Source of the DNA: Strigamia acuminata
Lineage: Eukaryota; Arthropoda; Chilopoda; Geophilomorpha; Linotaeniidae
DNA: 64,000 bases
Assembly (NCBI GenBank): GCA_949358305.1
Contig: OX442315.1
Location: 15,154,427 to 15,218,426 of the forward strand
Reading direction: 5' to 3'
Part shown: positions 1 through 9,957 of the stretch, in pieces
Position numbering within the stretch: the stretch's first letter is position 1
Layout of the letters: each line of letters starts with the position of its first letter
The notes under the pieces: model-generated
The model's input: the letters and a program-made list of their open reading frames with translations, nothing else
The model's database searches: none
Told to the model about the DNA's origin: nothing
Made by a program: the position numbers and the translations under genes

Positions 1-483
1 TTCCGCCATCTGCCAAACCTTTAAAAACTCATCCACGGTGATCCGGTTGCAATATAATTTCCAAAACTTGTCAAATAACCCTTTCAACTGCATTTTGTCA
101 GCGGTCAAAATTATTTCTTGTATCAAACTGTTCGGCATTTCGGGCTGGATGGGAATGTCTTGAGCGTACATGAATTTGATGACGATATCGAGGATTTCTA
201 TCGGTGTGTCGGGAAGGAATACCGTGTTCTGTTCGTTCTCGATGCTGCCTTGACTTAATATTGCCCGGAAGTAATCACTACCAGCGTCTAAGATGAATTT
301 ATGCGCACGGACGTGGCCATCTTTGCACTTCAAAACAATCGTCTCGGCTTTATCGTCGTCTCTGGAGTTGTATAGATTGGTCAAAAGGATTTTGTTTTGT
401 GTTTCTTGGTGATTCTTTTCAATTTCGACCTGTGATTTTGATCTAGGGCCACTCAATCGGATTTTTTTTATGGAGTTTGACAT
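1..483 (-). CDS. BTB-A: BTB/BACK-family protein, N-terminal part, cut by window edge
   Basis: The first 161 codons read from ATG at 481-483 down to base 1 without a stop. The product begins MSNSIKKIRLSG and carries the family BTB core: NLYNSRDDDKAET, then CKDGHVRAHKFIL, GSDYFRAILSQG and YAQDIPIQPEMP, ending in the start of the BACK domain (LKVWQMAE). BTB domains dimerise and commonly act as Cullin-3 substrate adaptors. Which substrate this protein binds cannot be read. The rest lies outside the window, so intactness is unknown. It is closest to the neighbouring pseudogene BTB-B in its N-terminal wording. Confidence 0.85.
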   Translation of the reverse strand, partial: MSNSIKKIRLSGPRSKSQVEIEKNHQETQNKILLTNLYNSRDDDKAETIVLKCKDGHVRAHKFILDAGSDYFRAILSQGSIENEQNTVFLPDTPIEILDIVIKFMYAQDIPIQPEMPNSLIQEIILTADKMQLKGLFDKFWKLYCNRITVDEFLKVWQMAE

Positions 484-1276
484 CGTGTTACAGTTTTACG
501 AACTATACTCATTTCGCTTTAATTTTGCTTAATCTTCTTCCATCATCCATTTTTTCCCTCAACAATGCTGTTTTATACAAATGTGATACAGTTACCCCCT
601 GTTGGTGCAATATTCCAACTTTGGGAAGACAAATGACTCGACATGTTAATTCAACATTTTTAAGTTTCAAAAGATCATTTTATCCATTAAAATTTTTTGC
701 ATCTGAAAAAATCTTGCAACAATTTAATTTAAATGCGTTTTAAGGCACATAAATGCACTTGTCGATGCATATGTATGACGACAAAGCAAATCTGTGATAT
801 AGCGATTTGAAAATGAGCAAATGAACTGCAAATGGAAATCCAGAAGATCCGTCGTCTGTTTTTATTTATCTAATGCTGGTTTTGCATTATTGTTCAATTT
901 TTTTCATTTCGTTACATTTTTGCACGTAAAAGAGCTCACATTCGCATTTAAGATTTATTTTCTTTTACGATTGTTTAGTTTTATGTTGTTTGCAAAACAT
1001 TTAGTCGGGTGACAACTAATAAATAAATAAATAAAAAACATCGAAAAAAATGATGAAAATAAACAAATTAATTTACAATTTTTATTCCTTTATCGTCCTA
1101 GTAAAAGATAAATAAACGAACAAAAATTTTCGAAGCATGCACAGTTCCAAACAGAAACCAAAAAATCTCACCAGAACTGTATTTAACAATGAGGCCATTT
1201 AAATTTATCTATACAATCAAAAACTGCAATTTAATTAACTGTTGGCGAATAAAAGTCTAAAGACAGATCACGCAAC
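484..1276. other. Intergenic, 5' flank of BTB-A and 3' flank of BTB-B
   Basis: No convincing gene. The right part (about 1070-1276) resembles the 3' flanks of the other minus-strand BTB copies and includes TTTATT runs that read AATAAA on the sense strand (candidate poly(A) signals of BTB-B). The short open frames here show no family resemblance. Confidence 0.5.
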
Positions 1277-1569
1277 TCAAAAACTCGCATCAAAATGAAT
1301 GCAACCATCAAAATTTTCCTTCATCGCGTACTTTTTAACCACCTCCATTGTCTCCAAAGAATAAATCTTACACGCCGTATTTGTTTTCTCGAATATCAAA
1401 CAGTCGTCGTCGTAAGAAACGTATAGAATGACGTCACCCGTAATATTCGGCGATGGAACCACACTCCAAAGATCTTTTACAATATCGTAAAGTAACAAAC
1501 AACTGTCGGGACATTTTTAGAAAAAAATTAATTTCCCCGGCGTATTGTTGCGTAGATTTTTACACTTCA

Positions 1570-1744
1570 TAGTCTGTCTTGACTAAATATTAAAACTGTA
1601 ATGGAGCATGTAAAATAACGTGACCGTTGGTGCTGCCTAGATTTACATAACTGACTGGTTTATTCAAGATAGGTGGCGCTGTAGTAGCAGCGTCACAATA
1701 TATAACAATGGTCAAGACTGACCAATGGAGTGCGAGACACTCCA
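1570..1744 (-). repeat. 3' LTR of the Gypsy-type element
   Basis: 175-bp direct repeat with the copy at 3349-3523. In element orientation it runs TGGAGTGTCTCG to CAGACTA and contains GTTATATATTG and GAATAAACC as promoter and poly(A) candidates. Confidence 0.88.
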
Positions 1745-2615
1745 GTATCTCCTCAATTGTGGAATGGGGGAAGAAACAATTTAGAATACAGTGAAATCAA
1801 TTGATCTACAAGGATGCAATGTAATTAAAGTGGGTTTAAAAACAATCAATTAAACAATGAATTAAAAGGTAACAAGTAACATGCATTGGAGTGAAGACAC
1901 TCCATCATCCCCTCAATTGTGAACCAACTAGGGGAGCAATTAGTAAATTCAAAGTAACAGTTTGACATGAAATGCAAATTTAAATTGAACAATAAAATAC
2001 TTGGATTTTAAAACTACTGAATTATGCACGAAATAAAACTTGTAAAATTGAACATAACATGAATTTTGATTCCAACAATGATTGCAATTAAACATTAAAA
2101 TGCTAACATGATACATTAACAATAGTTGAATGAATTAGCTTGATGAATTAGCAGCTAGACGGGAGACGGAAAGGAAGTCGAAATGATTCTCTCCTTCACT
2201 CACAAGAAGCCTGAACAACAGAGGGCTAAATGTGGCCCCGTGCCCAACGCGTACGGTAGCGTTTTGAAGGGCAAAAAGTGCGGCGAGACCGACGATGGTC
2301 TGTGACATCACCTGCGATGCACACGCCGGCACAAGGGTTCGACGACTGCGGCTGGTCCCGAAACGAACACTGGGAGTTGTAGAAGCTACCCAAATGGCGT
2401 CTGCGGTTGTGACCAGTGATTTTCTGCGCTGGGGCAACCGTGGTCGAACGTGCGTAGATGTCGGAGACTGCACATGTGGCGAGCTCCATCTGAATGGCTG
2501 ACTGGTGAGCCTTAGCAAACTTCATTTCAGACTGACTGATGATGGTTTGCTGAATGGCTGACTGGTGAGCCTGAGCGAACTTCATTTCAGACTGACTGAT
2601 GTTGGTTTGCTGAAT

Positions 2616-3107
2616 TTAGACACAACTCAACCCGGCGATTAAACGATCACGCAGCGATTGGAGTTGATCAAAATAGTTGCAGTGCTCCGAACGCAGCTGC
2701 AACAAAATAGCGAAATCTGCAGCGGATTCCACCTGTCCCTGCACTCGGGTTTTGAAATGTCGACCGCGAGGAGGGGTTTTGAGTGCTGTTAATTGGCCTT
2801 CAACGCGGCGAGGGCAGCGAACGTCATCTGCACAAGCTTCATTGGAAAACAGGTCAGCCAGACGTGTGTACGGCAGCCCGCCGACGATGCACAGCAAAAC
2901 AATCACTTTCTTCGTGTCATAGGTGATGGCACTGCACACGAAAAAGCAGTCCAACTGGTCAATGTAGTGGGTCCAGTTGTTCTTGATGCAATATGGTTGC
3001 AGTGAACCGATACTTGAAGCGATCACAGAAGTTTTGCATAGAAAAGGCTTACAAGGAAGTAGGCCTAACGGCACGGTCACGGCGTGGTCAAAGGTCCGAA
3101 ACAGCAC
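2616..3107 (-). pseudogene. Gag-like fragment of the Gypsy-type element
   Basis: The 163-codon frame resembles the retrotransposon Gag core: WTHYIDQLDCFF, KKVIVLLCIVGGLPYTRLADLF, and near the end QLRSEHCNYFDQLQSLRDRL followed by IAGL. It stops at a TAA (2616-2618). The same frame then stays open to 2226 with a 60-bp tandem duplication encoding MKFA[QK]AHQSAIQQ, so the ancestral Gag was longer. No clear zinc knuckle, protease or reverse transcriptase is seen. It is a decayed, non-autonomous structural gene. Confidence 0.7.
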
Positions 3108-3330
3108 TCAACACGAATTTTAAGCGATTTTGCACATTACAGTTTGTGAGGTATTAATTGTTGATCCGTTTTGCATGATGATTTTCTTGAGAACACCGGA
3201 ACAATTTGAAACAGGGATAAACCTAACGTGTGGTCCGCGTGGTCAGCGTGGTCAGGCGTCCAAAAAGTGTCCAAAAAGTGTCCAAAATTCACCAGTTTAG
3301 CAAAAAACGATTCTGTAGCATGGATTGGTG

Positions 3331-3346
3331 TCCCATCTCGTCGCCA
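3331..3346 (-). other. Primer-binding site, tRNA-Ser type
   Basis: TGGCGACGAGATGGGA on the minus strand, two bases inside the 5' LTR. It matches the complement of a tRNA-Ser 3' end apart from one missing G. This fixes the element's orientation. Confidence 0.7.
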
Positions 3347-3348
3347 AT

Positions 3349-3523
3349 TAGTCTGTCTTGACTAAATATTAAAACTGTAATGGAGCATGTAAAATAACGT
3401 GACCGTTGGTGCTGCCTAGATTTACATAACTGACTGGTTTATTCAAGATAGGTGGCGCTGTAGTAGCAGCGTCACAATATATAACAATGGTCAAGACTGA
3501 CCAATGGAGTGCGAGACACTCCA
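3349..3523 (-). repeat. 5' LTR of the Gypsy-type element
   Basis: Direct copy of 1570-1744, next to the primer-binding site and to BTB-B coding sequence at 3524. Confidence 0.88.
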
Positions 3524-4926
3524 CTTCACACTTTGCCAACTGCCTGGCAATTTTTCTCTCGTTGTGCAACTGTTTAACCGTTTATTCATAATCGTTATCC
3601 GGCGTTCATCCAGGTCGAAGAAATTATTTTCAGCAGTTGACAAAAGAATGCACTTGTATTCGTCAAGTAACGTTTACAGCCAAAATCTCGATTCAAACTG
3701 AAAACACCAATACTCGTCTTTGGTTAGTCGGAGGTACACCACCTCGCAATCGGCAGTTTCGCTCGTCATTTTATCCGAAGTCGGCGTCGATCCTATATTA
3801 GTAAGGAAGTGAAGGCCCGTTTCGCCCTCGACGGCGCAAAACCGCAAACGGTCTTCGGAAAAAGTGAAATAAAACACTTTCCCCGTGCTGGAAACGCTGG
3901 GAAAATAGTCGTTTGGTGTTTCGTCGTCACGTAGCTGGAGTTGTCCCAGCCCGGCATCCAATCCTCGTCGCTTAGCAAAGAAACCCAATGTTTGCATGTG
4001 ACTGAATCAATTTCGAAGGCGAAAATTCGAATTTCTCTTGCAGAAATTTTCAACCACCTGGACGTGGCCCTGGACGTACGCTCCTTACGTAAAGCGTTGA
4101 ACAAACATTCCGATTTGCTGACCATATCCGTAGATAACAGTTTCTCGAGTGAATAGTCCCGTAGTTTGTCCATCCCACCGCATTTGGATAGGAAATCCAT
4201 TACAACTTCCGGGTTGTTGTTTTCTCGTTCATCCTGCGTCTTCATTTCCAAATTTAGTAGAAATAAGACAAATTCCCCCAATTTATTGGGCTTCACTTTG
4301 AGAATAAGACTTTCCATTTGTGCCAAAGTTATGTCCGACAACACGTCCGACTCCGAGATGAGTTTCATGTTCATTACAACGAATGTCTGAACCGTGTTGG
4401 TTGTTTCGTTCTTATTGAACATCTCCGCCATGTGCCAAACATTTACAAATGTATCCAGCGTAATCGGGTTGCAATAACTGTTCCAATACATGTGGAATAA
4501 GCCTTTTAATTGCATTTTGTCAGCAGTCATAATTATTTCACGTGTCACGCTGTCCGGCAATTTTGGCTGCATGGGAATGTCTTGCCCGTACACGAATTTG
4601 ATGACGATGTTGATGATTTGCATTGCTGTGTCGGGAAGGGAGATCATGTTTTGTTCGTTCTCGATGCCGCCTTCACTTAATATCGCTCGGAAGTAGTCAC
4701 TACCATTGACTAAGATGAATTTGTGCGCACGGACGTGGCCATCTTTGCACTTCAGAACGACCATTTCGGCTTTGGCGTCGTCTCTGGAGTTGTAGAGATT
4801 GGTCAAAAGGAATTTGTTTTGTGTTTCTTGGTGATTCTCTTCAATTTCGATATGTGATTTAGATCCAGTGTCACTCAGTCGGATTTTTTTGATGGAATTG
4901 GACGTGGTGTTCATTCCATCCGCCAT

Positions 4927-5427
4927 GTTTTCCTAAAATAGTGTTGCCACTGTTGCCTCGTAGGAATGTGATGTCAGGTACCACCTGTTGTTGCGATATT
5001 CGAACAAATGGAGAGTTGGATTGGATTGTTGGATTTGAATTCACAACTATTTGCCATTTGTCTGCAAAACTGACGTCATTTTAGAGTTATTTCGGTCTTA
5101 GATGTCGCCACAACCACAAGACAAAATCGCTTTGATGGATATTAAATATGGAAATCTTTTATTAATGACACAAATCTAGGGTCGGTGGTATTTAAACAGT
5201 GTAGTTATGTGATTGAAATTGTCTTCTGATTGCGTTCGTTCTCTGTTCTAGTTTTTTTTCGCGAACAAAGTATGATGGATTGAAATAAAAGATTTGTATT
5301 TTTTTTTTTTTTAGAAAATTGTTTTATTTATTACACGCTGAACAAAAATAGATGACGTTCTAAACTAAAGTTTACACAATTCATAAAGTTCCTAACTTGA
5401 ATTTGGCAAATATAATCGAGTACTCAC
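4927..5427. other. 5' flank of BTB-B
   Basis: The first 230 bases resemble the 5' flanks of BTB-D and BTB-L: a gtgttgcc / gtaccacctgttgttgc block, and CAACCACAAGACAAAATCGCT at 5110-5132, which recurs upstream of BTB-L near 52420. A 13-base poly-T lies at about 5300. No gene seen apart from the possible terminal exon discussed with 5428-5517. Confidence 0.5.
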
Positions 5428-5517
5428 GGTTGGTGCTGTCTTCGAGTTCGAGGTATCAAACTCGCACATTTCACCAAGTTGGCTCAATTCTTCCTGGTTG
5501 TGGCCCAAGTATCCTTC
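5428..5517 (-). CDS. Candidate internal exon of an unrecognised gene
   Basis: On the minus strand a 90-bp segment is bounded by an acceptor (TATGTGCAG) and a strong donor (GTGAGTACT), with only one frame open: EGYLGHNQEELSQLG continuing EMCEFDTSNSKTAPT. Phase 0 fits both ends. About 80 bp further on, TTTTGTTCAG followed by a short open stretch with AATAAATAAA and an A-run could be the terminal exon. I find no upstream exons and do not recognise the peptide. It could be the end of a gene, a relic, or chance. Confidence 0.35.
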
Positions 5518-5540
5518 CTGCACATAATAGAAATAATAGA

Positions 5541-5635
5541 CAAAATAATAATTAAAAATAATAATTAAAAATAATAATTAAAAATAATAATTAAAAATAA
5601 TAATTAAAAATAATAATTAAAAATAATACAAATAA
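5541..5635. repeat. 13-bp AT-rich tandem repeat
   Basis: About seven head-to-tail copies of AAAAATAATAATT followed by degenerate AAT/AAAT-rich sequence to about 5710. Confidence 0.85.
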
Positions 5636-5710
5636 TTTTAACAAAAGAATAAAAAAAATAATACTAAAAACAATTTTTAAAAAAATAATAAAAACAATAT
5701 AAAAAAAATT

Positions 5711-6587
5711 ATAACAGCGTATTTGTATTTCTTTGTTGTATTTTTGTTTACTTGGACTTCGTTTAGAAATTTTCTTCCTTCCACGCTAATTGCCGCTTAA
5801 ATTCTCCTACTTCATGTCCGTGAATCTTTAGAGAAATGAAGATTACGTAGTTAATGGTTTTTCACATTGGGAATTAAATCTGTAATAATTATTTCTTACC
5901 CGAGATTAAGAATTGCTCGATGTCGTGTTGAAGTTACGAAACATATATCAGCAAATTTGAAAATACTTTTCATAAGTGCTGGTGTGTGTTCTTTCGTGAC
6001 CTTTATACGTTTTCTTCCAACTGATCTTAAGATGATTTCAAATCATCTTACCCCGTTATTCGTTTCATGACACTCATGAACCCACAGATAATCTGTGATG
6101 GGCCGACCTTTTTTGAAAACGCCATTACTATGACGTCAAAATTACACTTTTAAAGTACGGATGATACGAGCGTTTTGATTGGTTGTTCTCAATCAAAGCC
6201 AACTAGTTTTTACTACAATTTAGCATTTCGAATCGGACTTTATTAATATTTGTTGTGATCAGTGTTAATACTTTCCACACAATATTCACACGAAATAAAA
6301 TGTATTTCAGTTTTTTGTGTATAATTTTCCTGTCCGAAATTAAATGTCTTCAAATCATTCTTCCAAAAATTAATTTTGGAAACCAAATAAAATTAATCCA
6401 AAAATGTTAATTTTTTAATTAAATAAGTAATAATATCTGAATTCAATGATTTTGTTCACAATGGTCGAATCCTCGCAAGCAGATCGTCAAATCACGTAAA
6501 ATCCACGCGGGAAATTCAAAAACTGCTATTTATTTAAATGATGGCTTAGAAAATTTAATTTGCAGATTGTGCAATCGATTACATCAA
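5711..6587. other. Intergenic, no gene recognised
   Basis: AT-rich sequence with short unsupported open frames. No resemblance to the BTB or MYND families, no terminal repeats noticed. Confidence 0.4.
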
Positions 6588-6741
6588 ATCTTGAAACTCG
6601 CATCTAAATAAACGTAACCCTCGAAATATTCATTTATCGCATACTGTTTAACCACCTCCATTGTCTCCAAAGAGTAAATATTATACACCGTATCTCTCTT
6701 TTCGAATATCACCGTCCTCGTCGCAAGAAATAAATTAGAAA
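6588..6741 (-). pseudogene. BTB-C: 3'-terminal fragment of a BTB-family gene
   Basis: The minus strand reads family C-terminal wording: YNIYSLETMEVVKQYA followed by a variant of the ENFEGCIHFDASF ending. Only about 50 codons remain. Upstream sequence dissolves into AAATTAG repeats at about 6730-6760. This is a truncated relic lying just downstream of BTB-D. Confidence 0.75.
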
Positions 6742-6951
6742 TAAATTAGAAATAAATAGATAAATAAATGTCAATATATTTTCGAAACTTTGGTAATCAT
6801 CTTTTTACACAATAAAACAAAAATTTCATATCCGTCCAGCAAAATCTAGAGTTTACAATGGTCAATTAATCACGTTACTACAGTTAACAATTCAAAAACT
6901 GCAATTTAATTTACTGTTGGCGAATAAAAGTCTAAACGCAGATCACGCAAC

Positions 6952-8691
6952 TCAAAAACTCGCATCAAAATGGATGCAACCTTCAAAATTCTCCTTGATT
7001 GCATACTCTTTCACCACTTTCATTGTCTCCAAAGAATAAATATTACACGCCACTTTTGTTTTTTCGAATATCAAACAGTCGTCGTCGTACGAAACGTACA
7101 GAATGACGTTGCCCGTAATATTCGGCGACGGAACCACACTCCAAACATCTTTTACAATATCGTAAACTAACAAACAACTGTCGGGACATTTTCGGACAAA
7201 AATCAATTTCCCCGTCGAATTTCTGCGTAGATTTTTACACTTCACACTTTGCCAACTGCCCGGCAATTTCTTCTTCGTTATCGAACTCCACGACCGTTTA
7301 TCCTCAATCATTATCCGGCGTTCATCCAAGTCGTAGAAAAACTTATCAACAGTTGATAAAAGGATGCACTTGTGTTCTTCAAAAAAATACCAATACCGCC
7401 ATGTCCTCGACTCAAAGTGAAAATACGCATACTCGTCTTTGAGTAGTCGAAAGAATACCGAAGTGCAATTCGCAGTTTCGCTCGTTATTTGATCCGAAAT
7501 CTCCGTCGGTCCTAAATGTTGAGTAAAGTACTCAAAGTTCGTTTCGCCCTCGACGGCGCAAAACTGCAAACGGTCTTCGGATAAAGTGAAATAAAACACT
7601 TTCCCCGTCTTGGAAACTGTCGGGAAATACTTGTTTGGTGTTTCGTCGTCACGTAGATGGCGTTGTCCCAAGCCGGGCATCCAATCCTCTACGCTTAGCA
7701 ACGAGACCGAATGTTTGCACGCGACCGAGTCAATTTCGAAAGCGAAAATTCGAATTTCTCGTGCAGAAGTTGTCATCCACGTGGACGTGGCCCTGCACTT
7801 GAGCTCCTTACTTAAAGTGTTGAAGAGAAATTCTGATTTGGTGACCATATCCGTAGATAACAGTTTCTGGAGTGAATAATCCGGTAGTTTTTCAATCAGA
7901 CGGTATTTGGAGATCAAATCCGTTACAACCATCGTGTTGTAGTTTTCTCGTTGATCTTGCGTCTTCATTTCCCAATTTAGTAGAAGTAGGAGAAATTCTC
8001 CGATTTTATTGGATTTCACCTCAAAAATAACACTTTCTATTTGTGTCGAAGTGATGTGCGAAAGCTTGTCAGTTTCCGAGATCTGTTTTAAGTTTCTTAA
8101 GACGAATTTATGAATCGTCTTGATCGTTTCGTCTTCATTAAACCATTGTGCCATATGCCAAACGTATGAAAATTTATCCAGAGTGATCGGGCTGCAATAA
8201 AATTTCCAAAACTTATCGAATAAGCCTTTTAATTGCATTTTGTCAGCGGTCATAATAATTTCACGTGTCACGCTGTCCGTCATTTCAGGCTGGATGGGAA
8301 TGTCTTGCGCATACACGAATTCGATCACGATGTTGACGACTTCCATTGATGTGTCGGGAAGGGAGATCATGTTTTGTTCGTTCTCCAAGCTTCCTTCACT
8401 CAATATTGCTCGAAAGTACTCACTGCAGTTGACTAACACGCATTTGTGGGCACGGATGCGCCCATCTTTGCACTCCAGAACGACCGTTTCGGCTGTAGCC
8501 TCGTCTCTTGAATTGTACAATTTGGTCAGTGCTAATTGGTTTTCGTCAATTTCAACCGGTGATGTTGGTTCAATTTCAATCGGTGATGTTGGTTCAACGT
8601 CACTCAATCGGATTCTTTTATTGGATTTGTACGACGCAGTATTTGTATTACCCATTTCAATTTTGTCTAACGAAGGACGACTAATTCCCAT
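6952..8691 (-). CDS. BTB-D: BTB-BACK protein with kelch-like C-terminus
   Basis: Intact 579-codon intronless frame. BTB domain at about residues 55-165 (CKDGRIRAHKCVLV, YFRAILSEGSLENEQN, VYAQDIPIQPEM, TADKMQLKGLFDKFW), BACK at 168-290, then a 250-residue region of strand-like repeats (YFPTVSKTGKVFYF, CILLSTVDKFFYDLDERR, CPDSCLLVYDIVKDVWSVV, DDDCLIFEKT) that looks like a degenerate kelch propeller. BTB-BACK-kelch proteins usually bridge Cullin-3 to substrates; that role is inferred. Two starts are possible: 8691 (MGISRPSLDK) or 8655 (MGNTNTAS), the latter shared with BTB-G, -L and -M and fitting an N-myristoylation site. An 8-residue segment EPTSP[IV]EI is tandemly duplicated at residues 33-48. 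Confidence 0.9.
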   Translation of the reverse strand: MGISRPSLDKIEMGNTNTASYKSNKRIRLSDVEPTSPIEIEPTSPVEIDENQLALTKLYNSRDEATAETVVLECKDGRIRAHKCVLVNCSEYFRAILSEGSLENEQNMISLPDTSMEVVNIVIEFVYAQDIPIQPEMTDSVTREIIMTADKMQLKGLFDKFWKFYCSPITLDKFSYVWHMAQWFNEDETIKTIHKFVLRNLKQISETDKLSHITSTQIESVIFEVKSNKIGEFLLLLLNWEMKTQDQRENYNTMVVTDLISKYRLIEKLPDYSLQKLLSTDMVTKSEFLFNTLSKELKCRATSTWMTTSAREIRIFAFEIDSVACKHSVSLLSVEDWMPGLGQRHLRDDETPNKYFPTVSKTGKVFYFTLSEDRLQFCAVEGETNFEYFTQHLGPTEISDQITSETANCTSVFFRLLKDEYAYFHFESRTWRYWYFFEEHKCILLSTVDKFFYDLDERRIMIEDKRSWSSITKKKLPGSWQSVKCKNLRRNSTGKLIFVRKCPDSCLLVYDIVKDVWSVVPSPNITGNVILYVSYDDDCLIFEKTKVACNIYSLETMKVVKEYAIKENFEGCIHFDASF

Positions 8692-9165
8692 CCGCCATTT
8701 TTACTGTTTCGGTGTTGTCTCGTTCAAATGTTCGTCAGGCACCATCTGTTGTTGCAATATTTAACTTTCTGCTGATAATTGGCGACTCACCATAACTACA
8801 GACGTTTACCCATTGTTGGCATTTTGTTGGTTTTTTGGGCAAAATTAATTAATTATTGAAAAAGCCAATGATTATATTAATTGTTGGTTTATGAGTTGAT
8901 ACTCGACTCTTTAAGTGCATTTAGCAATTAGACATGTGGCGCAATCCGGCACTTGGACATTTGGACACCCCACTGTGGCCGTTCCCTTGGCTACACATGT
9001 TTTGTGTAGTTTTAACCTTATACTGTAGAAATAAAAGTTCAGTTCGTTTTCACCATTCAAACCGTGAGGTTCCTTTTCCGTCTCTCTCACAAATAACCTA
9101 GTAACACTCAAAAAGCTACATTAATCTACATACAAAATATGTCCATGTTTGTACAAAGATTCAGA
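8692..9165. other. 5' flank of BTB-D
   Basis: The leader has AAAATGGCGGATGGGAATT on the sense strand, giving a five-codon upstream frame (MADGN, stop) that overlaps the annotated start. Further up lies GCACCATCTGTTGTTGC (8740s), the D-type version of the promoter block seen in other copies. The rest, 8830-9165, is unremarkable. Confidence 0.55.
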
Positions 9166-9489
9166 TTTGATGATTATTTCAGTTTGTAATAGTTTCTGAA
9201 GCGAATAGTCTGGTATTTTCACCATATCGCCTTTGCAGAGCAAATCATTTACAACTGTCGTGTTGTCTTCTCGTCCGCGTGTCTTCATTTCCCAATTCAG
9301 CAGAAAACTGACAAAATCCCGAGTTTATTGAGTTTCACCTTGGAAATGAGACTTTCTAATTGTGGCGGAATGATGTCGGTAAGGATGTTCGATTCCGAGA
9401 TCTATTTCATGTTCATTAGGGTGAATGTTTGAACCGCGTTGATCGTTTTGCTTTGAACATTTCCGCCATCTGCCAAACGTTTAAAACTG
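9166..9489 (-). pseudogene. BTB-E: BACK-domain fragment of a BTB-family gene
   Basis: The minus strand carries the family BACK segment: an MAD(G)GNV-like copy of WQMAEMF, TLMNMK, then NWEMKTR, and LSEY/LQKLLQTE-like wording, with frame breaks and a one-base loss in the KPNKLGEF stretch. No BTB or kelch part is left. It is interrupted at 9490 by a CACTGG-ended repeat. Orientation matches BTB-D, so it was probably the next copy of the array. Confidence 0.75.
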
Positions 9490-9600
9490 CACTGGAAAAA
9501 AAAGTAGATTTCCACACTTGTAAAACATTGTAAATATAAAGATAGATGAGTTTTATAAGTTTGGAAATTACATTTACAAACAATTGAGAATAAGCTTTTT
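9490..9600. repeat. CACTGG-ended MITE, one end
   Basis: CACTGGAAAAAAAAGTAGA followed by TGTAAA-rich sequence, matching the ends of the elements at 11981-12147 and 43403-44216. It cuts into BTB-E. The other end is not found, so the limit is approximate. Confidence 0.45.
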
Positions 9601-9870
9601 CTCAGCATATTTACAATCTAGGAAAGAGACCATTTCCATGACTTTTTTTACAATAACTTTACTATAGCTTTGCATGTTTTGAAAATATCTGAAGATTTAT
9701 TTATCTTCTATTTTACTAGGAAATATAAATTTTGTAAATTTGTTTGTTTATTTTCTCACTTCTATTCATCTCATTTGAAATAATTTCATTCAATATTTTA
9801 ATTTTAAAATAATACCACAGATCGGTATACAACCTTTGTAAAAGCGTTTTTGTTTTTTTCCTTCTAAAAT

Positions 9871-9930
9871 ACACCAGATGGCGCCATGGTAGTAAATAAT
9901 ACAAACTTTTCATCATAAATATAGTCCTAG
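9871..9930 (+). promoter_or_regulatory. Promoter module of BTB-F: CTCF-like element plus AGTCCTAG
   Basis: ACACCAGATGGCGC at 9871-9884 agrees with 13 of 14 positions of the CTCF consensus CCASYAGRKGGCRS. AGTCCTAG follows at 9923-9930, 28 bases before the preferred start codon. The same pair, in the same order and orientation, lies before BTB-H, -K and -Q. Confidence 0.55.
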
Positions 9931-9957
9931 TTTATGGACAGAAAATCCATAAACGAA

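Larger units (their letters stand above)
1570..3523 (-). mobile_element. Non-autonomous Gypsy-type LTR retrotransposon inside BTB-B
   Basis: Two direct 175-bp LTRs (1570-1744 and 3349-3523), identical as far as I can compare, flank 1.6 kb. A 5-bp target duplication CTTCA lies at 1565-1569 and 3524-3528, and BTB-B coding sequence continues across it. Orientation is minus. Next to the 3349-3523 LTR a primer-binding site TGGCGACGAGATGGGA (3331-3346) is nearly complementary to a tRNA-Ser 3' end. The LTR has a TATATAT run and AATAAA. A Gag-like reading frame is present, but there is no room for pol, so movement would need enzymes from another element. LTR identity suggests recent insertion. Confidence 0.88.
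1277..4926 (-). pseudogene. BTB-B: BTB-BACK-kelch-like pseudogene split by an LTR element
   Basis: The gene starts at 4926 (MADGMNTTSNSIKK) with a normal BTB and BACK region. It is disabled at least four ways. A one-base deletion near 3955 shifts the frame just after LLSDEDWMPG; the correct frame resumes as LGQLQLRDDETPNDYFP. An in-frame TAA follows FQFESRFWL at about 3674. A Gypsy-type element (1570-3523) sits inside the codons for LPGSWQSVK. A further in-frame TAA precedes KCPDSCLL near 1515. The last exon-like piece, 1277-1498, ends in the family C-terminus FDGCIHFDASF. The BTB-BACK half (377 codons) is still open and could make a truncated protein, but I infer a dead gene. Confidence 0.85.

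Noticed and set aside
477-1012. Two short plus-strand frames of 88 and 63 codons
   Set aside because: No similarity, no splice context, AT-rich flank; likely chance.
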